A stretch of DNA of 64,000 nt from Actinomadura fibrosa (GCF_900659615.1 NZ_CAACUY010000031.1:1-64000); one strand, 5' to 3'. Positions 1-9,404 are shown, counted from the stretch's first letter. A program made the numbers and translations. The notes: generated by a model from the letters alone, not told the origin.

Positions 1-1529
1 ACCGCGGCGGCGGCCGGCGACGGCGGCGCGTCCTCCAGCAGGCGGGCGGCCTCCAGCAGGTCGGGCAGCGGGTCCTCGCCGTTCCGGTCGCGCAGCGCCG
101 CCCGCGTCTCCAGGAGCGCGGCGGCCCGCACCGGGTCCGGCGACTCGTCCAGCGCGGCGGTCGCGAGAGCGATCCCGGCGTCCAGCTCACCGGCGTTCAG
201 GCAGGCCTCGGCGGCCATCTCCATGACCGCGGCCCGGTCGGCGCCGATCCGGCCGGGCAGGTCCGGCAGCCGGTCCCACAGCCGCAGGACGCGGTCGAGC
301 ATGCGGTGCCGCTCGGCGTGCGCGTAGGACCGGCGGGCCGACTCGGCGGCCTGCCAGGCGGCCTCGGCGGCGCGGGCGTCCTCCCCGGCCGCGTACCAGT
401 GCAGCGCGGTCTCGGCGGGCGCGCGCTCGGCGGGGACGAGCCGCCGGTCGGCGGTGATCGCCTCGGCGCAGCGCCGGTGCAGCCGCACGCGCTCGCCTGG
501 CAGCAGCCCGGCGTAGACGGCCTCGCGGATCAGGTCGCGGCGGAAGGCGTACCCGCCCTCGACCACGTCGAGGACCCTGCGGCGGACGAGCGGCCGGAGC
601 GCGTCCTCGAACTCCAGGTCGGGCATCCCGGTGAGCGCGGCCAGCAGGTCGTGCTCGACGGGGCCGGCGGCGACCGCGGCGGCGCGCACGATCCGGCGGC
701 TCGGCTCGGGCAGGCGCTCGACGTCGGTGCGCAGCAGCTCCAGCAGCGACTCCGCGGTGGCGTCGCCGGCGTCCACCAGCGCTTCGACGAAGAGCGGGTT
801 CCCCTCGCTGCGGCGGAGGATCTCGTCCACCCGCGGTTCGCCGGGGTCGTGGCCGAGGAGCGCCGCGACCTGCCGCGCCACCGCGTCCCGGTCCAGCCGG
901 GACAGGTCGATCCGGCGGACGTCCTCGCCGCGGGCGACCAGCGGCCGCAGCGGATGCCCGGCGACGATCTCGTCCGGCCGGTACGTGCCGACCAGCAGCA
1001 GTCCCGGGCCGCTGAGGTTCTGCGCGAGGAAGGCCAGGAGCTCGCCGGTGGACCGGTCGGCCCAGTGCAGGTCCTCCAGCGCCACGACCAGCGGCCGCTC
1101 GGCGGCGCCGCCCTCCAGCAGCAGGAGGACCTCCTCGAAGAGCCGGGCGCGGCCGAGGTCACGGTCCCGCTCGCCGTCGTCCTCGCCGAGTTCCGGCAGC
1201 AGCCGGGCCAGCCCGCGCCGGCCGCCGGCCGGGAGGAGCCCCGCGGCGGCGGGCACGCCGATCGCCCGGACCAGCCGGCGCAGCGCCGTCACGACGGCCC
1301 CGAACGGCGGCCCGTCCGCGCCCAGGTCGGTGCACCCGCCCGCCGCCGTCCGCGCGGACGCGCCGAGCCCGGACGTGAACTCCCGCACCAGCCTGGTCTT
1401 GCCCATGCCGGCCTCGCCGCCGACGAGCACCACGGTCGCCGCCAGCGCGGCGTCGCGGTACGCGTCGAGCAGCGCCGCGCGCTCCCGCTCCCGGCCCACC
1501 AGCACCGGGCTCGTTAATCGGCTCGCCAT
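1..1529 (-). CDS. LuxR-type large ATP-binding regulator, N-terminal part (partial at window edge)
   Basis: The reading frame is open from an ATG at 1529 to the left window edge, giving about 509 residues with no stop. It starts by about residue 9 with a VGRERE motif and a Walker A loop GEAGMGKTR near residue 38, followed by a DLHWAD-type Walker B. That is the order seen in STAND/AAA ATPases of the LAL (large ATP-binding LuxR, MalT-like) regulators. The rest is alpha-helical and TPR-like. The C-terminal HTH that would prove the LuxR assignment lies outside the window, so the class is inferred from the ATPase half. The next gene to the right is divergent. Confidence 0.75.
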   Translation of the reverse strand, partial: MASRLTSPVLVGRERERAALLDAYRDAALAATVVLVGGEAGMGKTRLVREFTSGLGASARTAAGGCTDLGADGPPFGAVVTALRRLVRAIGVPAAAGLLPAGGRRGLARLLPELGEDDGERDRDLGRARLFEEVLLLLEGGAAERPLVVALEDLHWADRSTGELLAFLAQNLSGPGLLLVGTYRPDEIVAGHPLRPLVARGEDVRRIDLSRLDRDAVARQVAALLGHDPGEPRVDEILRRSEGNPLFVEALVDAGDATAESLLELLRTDVERLPEPSRRIVRAAAVAAGPVEHDLLAALTGMPDLEFEDALRPLVRRRVLDVVEGGYAFRRDLIREAVYAGLLPGERVRLHRRCAEAITADRRLVPAERAPAETALHWYAAGEDARAAEAAWQAAESARRSYAHAERHRMLDRVLRLWDRLPDLPGRIGADRAAVMEMAAEACLNAGELDAGIALATAALDESPDPVRAAALLETRAALRDRNGEDPLPDLLEAARLLEDAPPSPAAAA

Positions 1530-1654
1530 CCCCACAGCGTCTCCCGCCCCCGGAATCTAAAGATCTCGCGGCGGCCCGCTTAAGGCATCGGCCCCATGCG
1601 CGCGGCCGCCGTGCCGAACATCCTGGACGGGCATCCGAGCGAAGGGAAGATCTC

Positions 1655-2194
1655 ATGCGCATCCGCACCCACATCGCCGTCAGCGTCGACGGCTACATCG
1701 CGTCCCCGGACGGGCTGCCCGCCATCCTGACCGCGCCGGACTTCGAGTCCGGCGTCTCGCACGGCCTCCCGGAGTTCATCGCCGGCTGCGGCGCGGTCGT
1801 CATGGGCCGCAGCACCTTCGCCCCGGCGGTCGGTTCGCCGCACTGGCCGTGGCCGAACCTGCGGGTGTTCGTCCTTACGAGCCAGCCGCTCCCGGAAGGG
1901 ACGCCTCCCGGCGTCGTGTCCGCCGCCGACCCGTCCGAGCTGCTCCGCCTCATGCGCGAGGCGGACTTCACCGGCGACGTGCACCTGGTCGGCGGCCAGC
2001 AGACGATCCAGGCCTTCCGCGACATCGGCGCGCTGGACGAGCTCGGCGTGGTCGTCATGCCGATCCTGCTCGGCGACGGCCTCCGCCTCACCCCGGACAA
2101 GGGTGCCACCGCCCCTCTCCAGCTCACCGGCACCCGTACCTTCCCGGACGGCTCCGTCGAGCACCGCTACACCCTGGTCCCCGAACGTCCCTGA
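1655..2194 (+). CDS. Dihydrofolate reductase family protein (RibD C-terminal fold)
   Basis: This 179-aa protein starts MRIRTHIAVSVDGYIA, the usual opening of the RibD_C/DHFR-like family, with the SxDG substrate-loop motif at about 9-14. GRSTF and the late GDGLRLTP segment fit the NADPH-binding Rossmann-like core. The start is supported by GAAGGGAAG a few bases upstream. Family members are NADPH-dependent reductases of mostly unknown substrate and lack the folate context of true DHFR. Two further paralogues lie at 13813 and 39608. It is divergent from the LuxR-type gene and probably monocistronic. Confidence 0.85.
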   Translation: MRIRTHIAVSVDGYIASPDGLPAILTAPDFESGVSHGLPEFIAGCGAVVMGRSTFAPAVGSPHWPWPNLRVFVLTSQPLPEGTPPGVVSAADPSELLRLMREADFTGDVHLVGGQQTIQAFRDIGALDELGVVVMPILLGDGLRLTPDKGATAPLQLTGTRTFPDGSVEHRYTLVPERP

Positions 2195-2277
2195 CCGGCG
2201 GCGGAGCCGGAAGGCGGTGCGGGGGACCTCCGCGCCCGCAGGCCCGCGCGACCGACTTCAAAATTTTTTCCGCGGTC

Positions 2278-2323
2278 GTGTCGGTTCGCGCCGATCCCGT
2301 TCGTAGCCATGGTGAGAGACCGG
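2278..2323 (+). promoter_or_regulatory. Putative sigma-specific promoter shared with 13728
   Basis: About 40 of 46 bases match, without gaps, the region upstream of the DHFR-like gene at 13813. The conserved blocks are GTGTCGGTTC, then CCCGTTCGTAG about 10 nt later, then GGTGAGAG. The first two look like -35 and -10 elements, with a 5' leader that also starts alike. That two unrelated coding genes carry this block argues for a common sigma factor or regulator. Which one is not visible. Confidence 0.5.
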
Positions 2324-2357
2324 CACCGAGCCGGTCGCCCCTAACCGGAGGCACACG

Positions 2358-2765
2358 ATGTCCGTCACCACCACCACCGCGACCACCGCCCCCGCCAAGC
2401 CGCTGATCATCGCTGGCCTGGCCGCCTCGGCCGCGGCGTCCGCGGCGACCGCGGCCGTCGCCGCGGCGGGCCAGGCCGCCGGGATCAGCGTCGCCGTCGG
2501 CGGCGCGACGATCCCGGCGTCCGGGTTCGCCACGCTCACCGCGATCTTCTCCGTGGTGGGCCTGGCGCTCGCCCTGGCGCTGTCCCGCCTGGCCCGCCGT
2601 CCGCGGACCGCGTTCGTCCGCACCACGGTCGCCCTCACCGCGCTGTCGCTGGTGCCGGACGTGCTCGCGGACGCGGCGCCGGCCACGAAGGCGCTGCTGA
2701 TGCTGACGCACCTCGTCGCCGCCGCGATCGTGATCCCGGCGGTCGCCCGCCGCCTTTCCGCCTGA
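2358..2765 (+). CDS. DUF6069 family small membrane protein
   Basis: A 135-aa protein with four hydrophobic segments (about 17-38, 53-75, 83-103, 108-130) and a Thr/Ala-rich N-terminus. It matches the DUF6069 pattern, including LSLVPDVL and LTHLVAAAIVIP near the end. A paralogue at 41297-41746 has the same architecture and near-identical motifs (LSVVPDLL, LTHLAAAAIVVP). Function is unknown; the predicted location is the cytoplasmic membrane. The start follows ACCGGAGGCACACG. It is preceded by the shared promoter-like block at 2278. Confidence 0.8.
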   Translation: MSVTTTTATTAPAKPLIIAGLAASAAASAATAAVAAAGQAAGISVAVGGATIPASGFATLTAIFSVVGLALALALSRLARRPRTAFVRTTVALTALSLVPDVLADAAPATKALLMLTHLVAAAIVIPAVARRLSA

Positions 2766-2784
2766 CCGCCCGGAGGAGCCCGCA

Positions 2785-2874
2785 GTGAGGAAGTACCTGC
2801 TCGCCGTCCAGGACGAGGAAAGCGCGTCCTGGACGGACGAGGAGATGCGGCCCGCCGGTGCGTGGCCACGCTGA
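2785..2874 (+). pseudogene. YCII/DGPF-family N-terminal relic
   Basis: A GTG codon behind a good ribosome-binding site (CGGAGGAG) opens a 29-codon frame beginning MRKYLLAVQDEES with WTDEEM after it. This is the beta-strand and DDE-like opening of YCII-related proteins, which normally run 110-130 aa. The frame then stops. Only the first quarter of the domain remains, and a fragment of an ECF sigma factor follows at once, so I read it as a decayed YCII/ECF pair. Confidence 0.5.
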
Positions 2875-2897
2875 CGCGCCTCGTGACCACCACCCGC

Positions 2898-2979
2898 AAC
2901 CGGCCGATCGCCCTGGCCGCCACCACCACGGAACGCGCCTGCCTGCGGAAGCGGCTGCTTCCGCGCCCGGACGCGGCGT
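2898..2979 (+). pseudogene. ECF sigma factor C-terminal relic
   Basis: One frame reads NRPIALAATTTERACLRKRL, resembling the C-terminal helix of DUF6596-type (ECF42) sigma factors, which end in a stretch like ALxxAxTxxERxxLxRRL. No start, region 2 or region 4 precedes it. ECF42 genes usually sit directly after YCII genes, as this fragment does. The remnant is short, so chance similarity is possible. Confidence 0.4.
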
Positions 2980-3921
2980 TCAGCCTCCGGCGGCGTCGGC
3001 TATACGGCGCGCCAGCAGCCGCGACTGGGCGATGAGCTCCGGCGGCCCCTCGATGCGGTACGGGACGCCGACCGACGCCAGCGCCATCGCCAGCCACTCC
3101 CACGAGTCGGCCGCCGTGACATAGCGGCAGTTCCCCGCGTCGATCTCCTCCAGGACGCCGGTCTCCGCGACCAGGCGTTCGGCCACGACGCCCAGCGGCG
3201 CCGCGAAGCGGACGACGCCCGCCGCTTCACCGCCCCGGGTGCTCGGGAAGGCCGCGGGATCCTCCGGCGGCTCGCGGGGCGTGAACGTGGTGCCCGGGGA
3301 GTGGACCTCCTCGATCCGGTCGACGCGGAACGTCCGCCAGTCCCGGCGGTCCCGATCCCAGCCGAGGAGATACCAGTGGCGGTCGAGGAGAATCAGCCGG
3401 TACGGCTCGACGCGGCGCTCGCTCGGACGGCCGTCGCGGCTCGTGTAGCCGAACCGCACGTGCCGGTGCTCGTGGGCCGCCGACCCGAGCACCTGCACGG
3501 TGTGCAGATCCAAAGCCGCGGCCGTGCGGGACACCGCCTCGGTGGACGCCGAGACCGCCTCGATCCGCGACCGGAGCCGGGGCGGCAGCGCCTGCCGGAG
3601 CTTGCGGAGCACGCCGTCCGCCGCGCCGGTGGCGCCGTCCACCCGCGCGAGCGCCGCGAACCGCAGCCCGGCCACGGCGGCCACCGCCTCGTCGTCGGTG
3701 AGGGGGAGCGGAGGCACGGCCCGCCCGGCGACGAGCCGGTAGCCGCCGTCCGGCCCGCGCGCGGAGAGCACCGGATAGCCGATCTCGCGGAGCCGCTCGA
3801 TGTCGCGGCGCAGCGTCCGCGGCGACGCGCCGAGCCGCTCGGTCAGCTCCGCGGCCCGCCACGTCCGCCCGTCCTGCAGCAGGGAGAGCAGCTCCAGCGT
3901 CCGCCTGCTCGGATCGGTCAT
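2980..3921 (-). CDS. WYL-domain HTH transcriptional regulator
   Basis: This 313-aa protein opens with a DeoR/HTH_11-type winged helix (SRRTLELLSLLQ, then LRRDIERLR around 30-50). A WYL domain follows, recognisable by the RHVRFGY strand and the DRHWYLLGWD motif near 190. The ATG at 3921 is chosen because the upstream extension would run into the divergent promoter. WYL domains sense ligands, often nucleic-acid or damage cues. It is divergent from the UvrA paralogue with only 62 bp between starts and a perfect dyad inside that gap, so control of both genes is likely. Confidence 0.85.
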   Translation of the reverse strand: MTDPSRRTLELLSLLQDGRTWRAAELTERLGASPRTLRRDIERLREIGYPVLSARGPDGGYRLVAGRAVPPLPLTDDEAVAAVAGLRFAALARVDGATGAADGVLRKLRQALPPRLRSRIEAVSASTEAVSRTAAALDLHTVQVLGSAAHEHRHVRFGYTSRDGRPSERRVEPYRLILLDRHWYLLGWDRDRRDWRTFRVDRIEEVHSPGTTFTPREPPEDPAAFPSTRGGEAAGVVRFAAPLGVVAERLVAETGVLEEIDAGNCRYVTAADSWEWLAMALASVGVPYRIEGPPELIAQSRLLARRIADAAGG

Positions 3922-3937
3922 GCCACCAGCCTCGCAC

Positions 3938-3966
3938 GGGTTGTGGCCGGGATCTGACCACAACCC
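3938..3966. promoter_or_regulatory. Inverted repeat between WYL regulator and UvrA paralogue
   Basis: GGGTTGTGG at 3938-3946 is mirrored exactly by CCACAACCC at 3958-3966, with an 11-bp centre. The dyad fills the middle of the 62-bp divergent intergenic space. It is a strong candidate operator for the WYL protein, controlling its own gene and the uvrA-like gene. Confidence 0.55.
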
Positions 3967-3983
3967 TCCCTAGCCTCGCCCGC

Positions 3984-6245
3984 ATGACCGACGATCACAT
4001 CCGCGTCCGCGGGGCGCGGGAGCACAACCTCAAGGGCATCGACGTCGCCGTCCCGAAGGGGGCGCTGACGGTCGTCACCGGCGTGTCCGGGTCGGGCAAG
4101 TCCTCGCTGGTGTTCGACACGATCGCCGCCGAGTCCCAGCGCCAGCTCGGCGAGACGTTCACCGCGTTCGCCCGCCACCGGCTGCCCCGGTACGCCCGCC
4201 CGGACGCCGACGCCATCGAGGACCTGCCGGCCGCGATCGTCGTCGGCCAGAAGCGCCTCGGCGGCAACGCCCGGTCGACGGTCGGGACGGCGACGGAGGT
4301 CTACGCGCTGATGCGGCTGCTGTGGTCGCGGGCGGGCCGCCCGCCCGCCGGCGAGTCCACCGCCTTCTCCTTCAACGACCCGCAGGGCATGTGCCCGCGG
4401 TGCTCGGGCCTCGGCACCGTCCGGACCATCGACCTCGAACGGCTCGTCGACCGGCGGCTGTCGCTGAACGAGGGCGCGATCCGCTTCCCGACCTTCCACG
4501 TCGGCGGCTGGATGTGGCGGACGTTCGCCGAGTCCGGCCACTTCGACCCCGGCAAGCCCCTTTCCGACTACACGCCCGAAGAGTGGCGGCGGTTTCTGCG
4601 CGGCGCGCCGGACCGGCGGCGCGGCGGGAGCGGACCGTCCGCCAACTACGAAGGGCTCCTGACCCGGTTCGAGCGGATCTGGCTGCCCAAGGACCCGGAG
4701 TCGCTGCGGGGACCGACCCGGGAGGCGTTCGAGGAGGTCGTCCGGGAGGGCACCTGCCCGGCCTGCCGGGGCGCCCGCCTGTCGGAGGCGGCGCTGTCGT
4801 CCCGGATCGGCGGCCGGACGATCGCCGAGTGCGCCGCCATGGAGATCGCGGACCTCCTGGAGGTCGTCCGGACCATCGACGCCCCGGGCGCCGAACCGGT
4901 CGTGGCGGGGCTCGTCGCCCACCTGGAACGCCTGGCGGGCATCGGCCTCGGCTACCTCAGCGTCGACCGGCCGACCACGACCCTGTCGGGCGGGGAGTCG
5001 CAGCGCGTCACGATGGTGCGCCACCTCGGCAGCAGCCTGACCGGCATGGCCTACATCCTGGACGAGCCGAGCGCCGGCCTGCACCCGCACGACGTCGCCG
5101 ACCTCGTCGCCCTCCTGCGGACGCTGCGCGACAAGGGCAACACGGTGATCGTCGTCGAGCACGACCCGGACGTCATCCGGGCGGCCGACCACGTGATCGA
5201 CCTCGGGCCCGGACCCGGCGACGCCGGCGGCCAGATCCTCTACGAAGGCGACGTCGCCGGGCTGGCGGCCTCCGGCACGATCACGGGCGACCACCTCGAC
5301 CGTCCGACCACCCTGAAGGAGCGGCTCCGCCGGCCGGCCGGAGCCATCGAGATCCGCGAAGCCACCCGGCACAACCTCCAGAACATCGACGTGGACATCC
5401 CCCTCGGCGTGCTGACCGTCGTGACCGGCGTCGCCGGGTCGGGCAAGAGCACCCTGGTCCACGGGTACGTGCCCCGGCTGCGTCCCGACGCCGTCGTCGT
5501 CGGCCAGGACGCCGTCCACGCCTCCCGCCGGTCCACCCCGGCGACCTACACCGGCGTCCTCGACCCGATCCGCGACCTGTTCGCCGCCGAGAACGGCGTG
5601 AGCCCGTCGCTGTTCAGCCCGAACGCCGACGGCGGCTGCCCGCGCTGCGGCGGCCTCGGCGCCATCTACACCGACCTGGCCTTCCTGGAGCCGATGGTCA
5701 GCGTCTGCGAGACCTGCGACGGCCGCCGCTTCACCGATGAGGCCCTCCGCTACCGGTTCCGCGGCCGGACGATCGGCGAGGTCTTCCAGGCGAGCGCCCA
5801 GGACCTGGTGGACGTCTTCCCCGAGCAGCGCGTCCGCCGGGTGCTGGAGCACCTCGTCGACGTCGGGCTCGGCTACCTCCCGCTCGGCCAGCCGCTGACC
5901 ACCCTGTCCGGCGGCGAGCGGCAGCGGCTGCGCCTCAGCCGCGAACTCGACCGGCCCGACCGCGTCTACGTCTTCGACGAGCCGACCACCGGCCTGCACA
6001 TGGCCGACGTCGCCGACCTGCTCGCCCTCCTGAACCGCCTCGTCGACCGCGGCGGCACCGCCGTCGTCATCGAGCACGACGTCGCCGTCATGGCCCAGGC
6101 CGACTGGATCATCGACCTCGGCCCCGGCCCGGGCCGCCACGGGGGCCGCCTCCTGTTCAGCGGCACCCCCGCCGACCTGCTCCGCACCGGCGACTCACCC
6201 ACCGCCCACCACCTACGCGAAGCAGTCAACCGACCAACCCGTTGA
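3984..6245 (+). CDS. UvrA-like excision/drug-resistance ABC ATPase (UvrA2 type)
   Basis: 753 aa, against about 950 for canonical UvrA. Two ABC modules are present: Walker [10 protein letters not shown] at 33-41 with signature LSGGESQR near 334, and Walker [10 protein letters not shown] near 482 with LSGGERQR near 642. Zinc-finger cysteines are visible at CPRC (about 136), CPAC and the CPRCGG...CETC set (about 550-580). The segment between AIVVGQK and the first CxxC is very short, so the UvrB-binding domain is missing, as in UvrA2/DrrC-like paralogues linked to DNA-binding drug tolerance. It probably works apart from the main UvrABC pathway. It is divergent from the WYL regulator. Confidence 0.85.
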   Translation: MTDDHIRVRGAREHNLKGIDVAVPKGALTVVTGVSGSGKSSLVFDTIAAESQRQLGETFTAFARHRLPRYARPDADAIEDLPAAIVVGQKRLGGNARSTVGTATEVYALMRLLWSRAGRPPAGESTAFSFNDPQGMCPRCSGLGTVRTIDLERLVDRRLSLNEGAIRFPTFHVGGWMWRTFAESGHFDPGKPLSDYTPEEWRRFLRGAPDRRRGGSGPSANYEGLLTRFERIWLPKDPESLRGPTREAFEEVVREGTCPACRGARLSEAALSSRIGGRTIAECAAMEIADLLEVVRTIDAPGAEPVVAGLVAHLERLAGIGLGYLSVDRPTTTLSGGESQRVTMVRHLGSSLTGMAYILDEPSAGLHPHDVADLVALLRTLRDKGNTVIVVEHDPDVIRAADHVIDLGPGPGDAGGQILYEGDVAGLAASGTITGDHLDRPTTLKERLRRPAGAIEIREATRHNLQNIDVDIPLGVLTVVTGVAGSGKSTLVHGYVPRLRPDAVVVGQDAVHASRRSTPATYTGVLDPIRDLFAAENGVSPSLFSPNADGGCPRCGGLGAIYTDLAFLEPMVSVCETCDGRRFTDEALRYRFRGRTIGEVFQASAQDLVDVFPEQRVRRVLEHLVDVGLGYLPLGQPLTTLSGGERQRLRLSRELDRPDRVYVFDEPTTGLHMADVADLLALLNRLVDRGGTAVVIEHDVAVMAQADWIIDLGPGPGRHGGRLLFSGTPADLLRTGDSPTAHHLREAVNRPTR

Positions 6246-6303
6246 CGCGCCACGAGGGGTGCTTCTGAGCGGCCGGCCGAGCACCAAGCCCGCACTCGAA
6301 TGC

Positions 6304-6774
6304 TCAGGTCGCGGTGAAGAGCACTGCTCGGCCGGCCTTGGCGGCTCGCTGGTAGAACTCCCGGACGTCCGCGAAGTTGCTCCAGATGTACTCGAACTCC
6401 TCATCACCTCCCGGGGCGCTGCGATCGCCAGGTTCCAGAGCGTCGTAGCGCTGCCGCAGCCAGCCCCGGTCGAGAGGACGAAGCGCTTCCGCCACATCCC
6501 TCACCTCAGCCGCGGACACGTGCACGACGTGAATGTCCTCATGCAGATGCCGCCCACCGAGCACGGCATGTGAGAGCGGATAGGCCTCATAGTCGAGCGT
6601 TCCGTCACCGAGGCACCGGTGGATCGTTTCCCAGGCTTTGTCCGTGTCGACTTTCAGGTCATCGTCCCGCCAGTTCTCTTCGAGGTCTTCGACGAGGTCG
6701 GCCACCGTCTCCTCATCACCCGCCAAGAGGGCCCGCTCCTGGTCGCCGGTGATCGCGAAGTGCACGCCCAGCAT
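6304..6774 (-). CDS. YfbM/DUF1877-like protein
   Basis: A 156-aa acidic cytosolic protein with the DUF1877 layout: MLGVHFAITGDQ opening, DKAWETIHRCLGDG near 45-58, and a SHAVLGGRHLH block near 68-78. The function of the family is unknown. It stands alone, convergent with the UvrA paralogue, and is followed on the other strand by the efflux operon. Confidence 0.7.
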   Translation of the reverse strand: MLGVHFAITGDQERALLAGDEETVADLVEDLEENWRDDDLKVDTDKAWETIHRCLGDGTLDYEAYPLSHAVLGGRHLHEDIHVVHVSAAEVRDVAEALRPLDRGWLRQRYDALEPGDRSAPGGDEEFEYIWSNFADVREFYQRAAKAGRAVLFTAT

Positions 6775-6835
6775 GGACGGTCATCGTAGGTGCTCGGTCT
6801 GACACGCGCTCGGGCGCCGTCGCCGTGGTGGGGGC

Positions 6836-6876
6836 GGTCACAGTGGGGTCACAGGGGTTCGGACCGTGGTGTGACC
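6836..6876. promoter_or_regulatory. Three GGTCACA/TGTGACC heptamers upstream of the efflux operon
   Basis: GGTCACA occurs at 6836-6842 and again at 6847-6853, an 11-bp period. The reverse complement TGTGACC lies at 6870-6876. The start codon of the lipoprotein gene is 53 bp downstream. The spacing of about one helical turn suggests tandem binding of a response regulator or similar activator. Confidence 0.4.
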
Positions 6877-6928
6877 GTCGGTTCCCTACAAATGGCCTCC
6901 AGCGATTGACGCGATAGGAGACCACGCG

Positions 6929-7468
6929 ATGTCCAAGGGGAAGCCGAAACGGACCCTGGCGCTGCCGTTGGCGGCGCTTTCGATGCTGCTGCCGCTGCTC
7001 GCGGCCTGCGGGGGATCGGACGACTCCTCCGGCGGGTCGGGCGCGGCGGGAGGCGGCGGTTCCGGCGCGGGGGCCGGGGCCTCCTCCGGCGCGGAGGGCG
7101 ACCGGTACGTGAAGTACGCGCAGTGCATGCGCAAGAACGGGCTCCCGGACTGGCCCGACCCCGTCGACGGGACGAAGTTCCGCATGCCGAAGGGGAAGAT
7201 CGATCCCAAGTCGCCGCAGTTCAAGGCCGCGACGCAGGCGTGCGCGCCGCTCGCGCCACCGGGATGGGACGGCAAGCGCCAGCAGGATCCGGCCATGCAG
7301 GCGCAGGCACTGAAGTACGCCCGGTGCATGCGCCAGAACGGGCTGGCCCAGTTCCCCGACCCCCAGAACGGCGTGCTGGACCCCGGCGGCCTCGATCCCG
7401 ACTCGCCGCAGTACAAGGCCGCGGACCAGAAGTGCCAGTCGCTGCGTCCGGCGGGCGGTGGCGGTTGA
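6929..7468 (+). CDS. Lipoprotein with duplicated CMRxNG repeat, efflux-operon partner
   Basis: 179 aa. A basic start and hydrophobic stretch end in the lipobox LLAAC (Cys27), followed by a Gly/Ser linker, so it is a probable exported lipoprotein. The mature part holds two copies of one unit: YVKYAQCMRKNG...FPDP-like near 55 and LKYARCMRQNG...FPDP near 125. Each is followed by a DPxSPQ(F/Y)KAA...C segment, with paired cysteines that could form disulphides. The gene overlaps the adaptor gene by 4 nt (TTGA). A role as the outer-face partner or substrate handler of the MacAB-like transporter is inferred from this coupling. Confidence 0.75.
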   Translation: MSKGKPKRTLALPLAALSMLLPLLAACGGSDDSSGGSGAAGGGGSGAGAGASSGAEGDRYVKYAQCMRKNGLPDWPDPVDGTKFRMPKGKIDPKSPQFKAATQACAPLAPPGWDGKRQQDPAMQAQALKYARCMRQNGLAQFPDPQNGVLDPGGLDPDSPQYKAADQKCQSLRPAGGGG

Positions 7469-8652
7469 GCACCGAAGCGAAGCAGGCGCCGTCGGCTATC
7501 GAAGGCGGCGCGGCCGCGGGGCCGGTCACGGAGCGGCAGAAGCCCCGTTGGCGCAGGCGGTGGAAGGTGCTCGCCGGGACGGGGGTCCTGGTGCTGCTGG
7601 TGCCCGCGGGCATCGCCGCCGCCGTCATGGATCCCTTCGGCGACGAGGAAGAGCAGCCCGCGTCCTCAACCGAAGGCACCTCGCTGGCGGCCGTCCAGGA
7701 GGGTCCGCTGTCCACGCAGGTGACGCAGAGCGGGACGCTCTCGTACGCCGCCCATGGCGACGGAACGCCGTACGCGGTCGTCAACCAGGCCAAGGGGATC
7801 TACACCTGGGTTCCCGCCGAGGGAAGGGACGTCGAATGCGGTAAGACGCTTTACCGCGTCGACGAGAAGCCGGTCGTGCTGATCTGCGGCGACACACCCG
7901 CCTACCGTGCCCTGTCGGTGGGCGAGAAGGGCCGCGAGGTGCGCGACCTCAACGAGAACCTCGTGAGGCTCGGGTATGCCGAGAGGTCCGAGCTCGATCC
8001 CCGCTCGTACTACTACGGCTGGGAGACCGCGGAGGCCGTCCGCGAGCTGCAACATGAGCTGCGCGTCGACCAGACCGGGACGCTGGACCTCGGGGACGTC
8101 GTCTTCCTGCCCGGCCCGCTCCGGGTGACGAAGGCGACGGCCAAGGCCGGAGCGAAGGCGGCGCCCGGAGGACAGGTGGCCCAGGCCACCTCGGCCAAGC
8201 GCCAGGTCATGGTGGAACTCGACCCCGGCCAGCAGACCCAGGTCAAGGTCGGTGACCGCGCGCGGATCACGCTCCCGGACAACCGGACGACTCCGGGAAG
8301 GGTGAGCCGCATCGGGACGGTCGCGAACTCCGAGGACGACAAGAAGGACTCGTCGGGCGCCACGATCCCGGTGTCCATCACGCTCAGCCGCCCGAAGGAC
8401 GCGGGGAGGCTGGACGAGGCGCCGGTCCGCGTGCAGATCACGACCGACGGCGTGGAGAAGGCGCTGATCGTCCCGGTGACCGCGCTCATGGGACGGGCCG
8501 CAGGCGGCTACGTCGTCGAGGTCGCCGACCCGGCGGACGGGCGGCGCCGCCTGGTCCCCGTGACGCTCGGCATGTTCGACAACGACAACGGGCTCGTGCA
8601 GGTGACCGGGGAGCTGTCCGCCGGCGACCGCGTGGTGGTGCCGGCCTCATGA
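7465..8652 (+). CDS. HlyD/MacA-like periplasmic adaptor with peptidoglycan-binding domain
   Basis: The frame is chosen to start at TTG 7465, overlapping the lipoprotein stop, giving 395 aa. A basic patch RRRWK and one membrane anchor (about 30-50) are followed by an extracytoplasmic region. A PG_binding_1-like segment appears around 160-200 ([13 protein letters not shown], then AVRELQ). A beta-barrel adaptor portion follows, with [10 protein letters not shown] and PVTAL. This is the actinobacterial version of the adaptor of MacB-type ABC exporters. It overlaps the ATPase gene by 4 nt. Confidence 0.8.
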   Translation: MSTEAKQAPSAIEGGAAAGPVTERQKPRWRRRWKVLAGTGVLVLLVPAGIAAAVMDPFGDEEEQPASSTEGTSLAAVQEGPLSTQVTQSGTLSYAAHGDGTPYAVVNQAKGIYTWVPAEGRDVECGKTLYRVDEKPVVLICGDTPAYRALSVGEKGREVRDLNENLVRLGYAERSELDPRSYYYGWETAEAVRELQHELRVDQTGTLDLGDVVFLPGPLRVTKATAKAGAKAAPGGQVAQATSAKRQVMVELDPGQQTQVKVGDRARITLPDNRTTPGRVSRIGTVANSEDDKKDSSGATIPVSITLSRPKDAGRLDEAPVRVQITTDGVEKALIVPVTALMGRAAGGYVVEVADPADGRRRLVPVTLGMFDNDNGLVQVTGELSAGDRVVVPAS

Positions 8653-9404
8653 GCGCAATCCACGACCAGGGCGTCCGGGCTCCCGCGCTCGAACTCGAAA
8701 ACGTCACCAAGATGTACGGGGGCCAGCCGCCAGTGCCCGCGCTCCGGGGGGTGAGCCTCACCGTCCGGCACGGAGAACTGGTCGCCGTCGTCGGGCCGTC
8801 GGGATCGGGGAAGACGACGCTGCTCCACGTCATGGGGACGCTGGAGCGGCCCACCGGCGGGGTCGTCCGGATCGACGGGGTCGACGCGGCAGGGCTCGGC
8901 GACCGGCAGCTCGCTGCGCTGCGCGCCCGCAGCATCGGGTTCGTGTTCCAGCAGTTCTTCCTGGCCGAGCACTCCACCGCCCTGGAGAACGTCGCGGACG
9001 GCCTCCTGTACGCGGGCGTCGAGGTCGGCGAGCGGCGCCGCCGTGCCGCCGAGGCGCTCGACCGGGTGGGGCTCGCGCACCGCGGCGCCTTCCGTCCGGG
9101 GAAGATGTCCGGCGGCGAGCGCCAGCGCGTCGCCATCGCCCGCGCGCTGGTGGGCAGGCCCGCGATCGTCCTCGCCGACGAGCCGACGGGCAACCTCGAC
9201 AGCGCCACGGGCGCCTCGATCCTCGAACTGCTGCGGGAGCTCAACGCGGCGGGCGCGACGATCATCATCATCACGCACGACGGTGAGCTGGCCGCGCGGC
9301 TGCCCCGCCGCGTGCACGTCCTGGACGGCCGGATCGTCTCCGACGACGGCGCCGGCGCGCTCACCGGCTCGGCCGCGCGCGGCGGGCCCGGAGAGGTGGA
9401 GTGA
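8649..9404 (+). CDS. ABC transporter ATP-binding protein (MacB/LolD family)
   Basis: 251 aa. Walker [10 protein letters not shown] is near 52, the Q-loop FVFQQFFL near 100, the signature MSGGERQR near 153, and Walker [14 protein letters not shown] near 175, followed by the ITHD switch His. [10 protein letters not shown] is diagnostic of the LolD/MacB/FtsE group. The start ATG overlaps the adaptor stop. It energises the permease encoded next. Confidence 0.92.
   Translation: MSAIHDQGVRAPALELENVTKMYGGQPPVPALRGVSLTVRHGELVAVVGPSGSGKTTLLHVMGTLERPTGGVVRIDGVDAAGLGDRQLAALRARSIGFVFQQFFLAEHSTALENVADGLLYAGVEVGERRRRAAEALDRVGLAHRGAFRPGKMSGGERQRVAIARALVGRPAIVLADEPTGNLDSATGASILELLRELNAAGATIIIITHDGELAARLPRRVHVLDGRIVSDDGAGALTGSAARGGPGEVE

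Noticed and set aside
306-1517. Long plus-strand reading frame opposite the LuxR-type regulator
   Set aside because: It is rich in Arg/Gly/Pro with no domain. The opposite strand encodes a coherent ATPase with Walker motifs.
3918-6140. 740-codon minus-strand frame across the UvrA paralogue
   Set aside because: Antisense shadow of a gene with full ABC motifs; typical of GC-rich codon bias.
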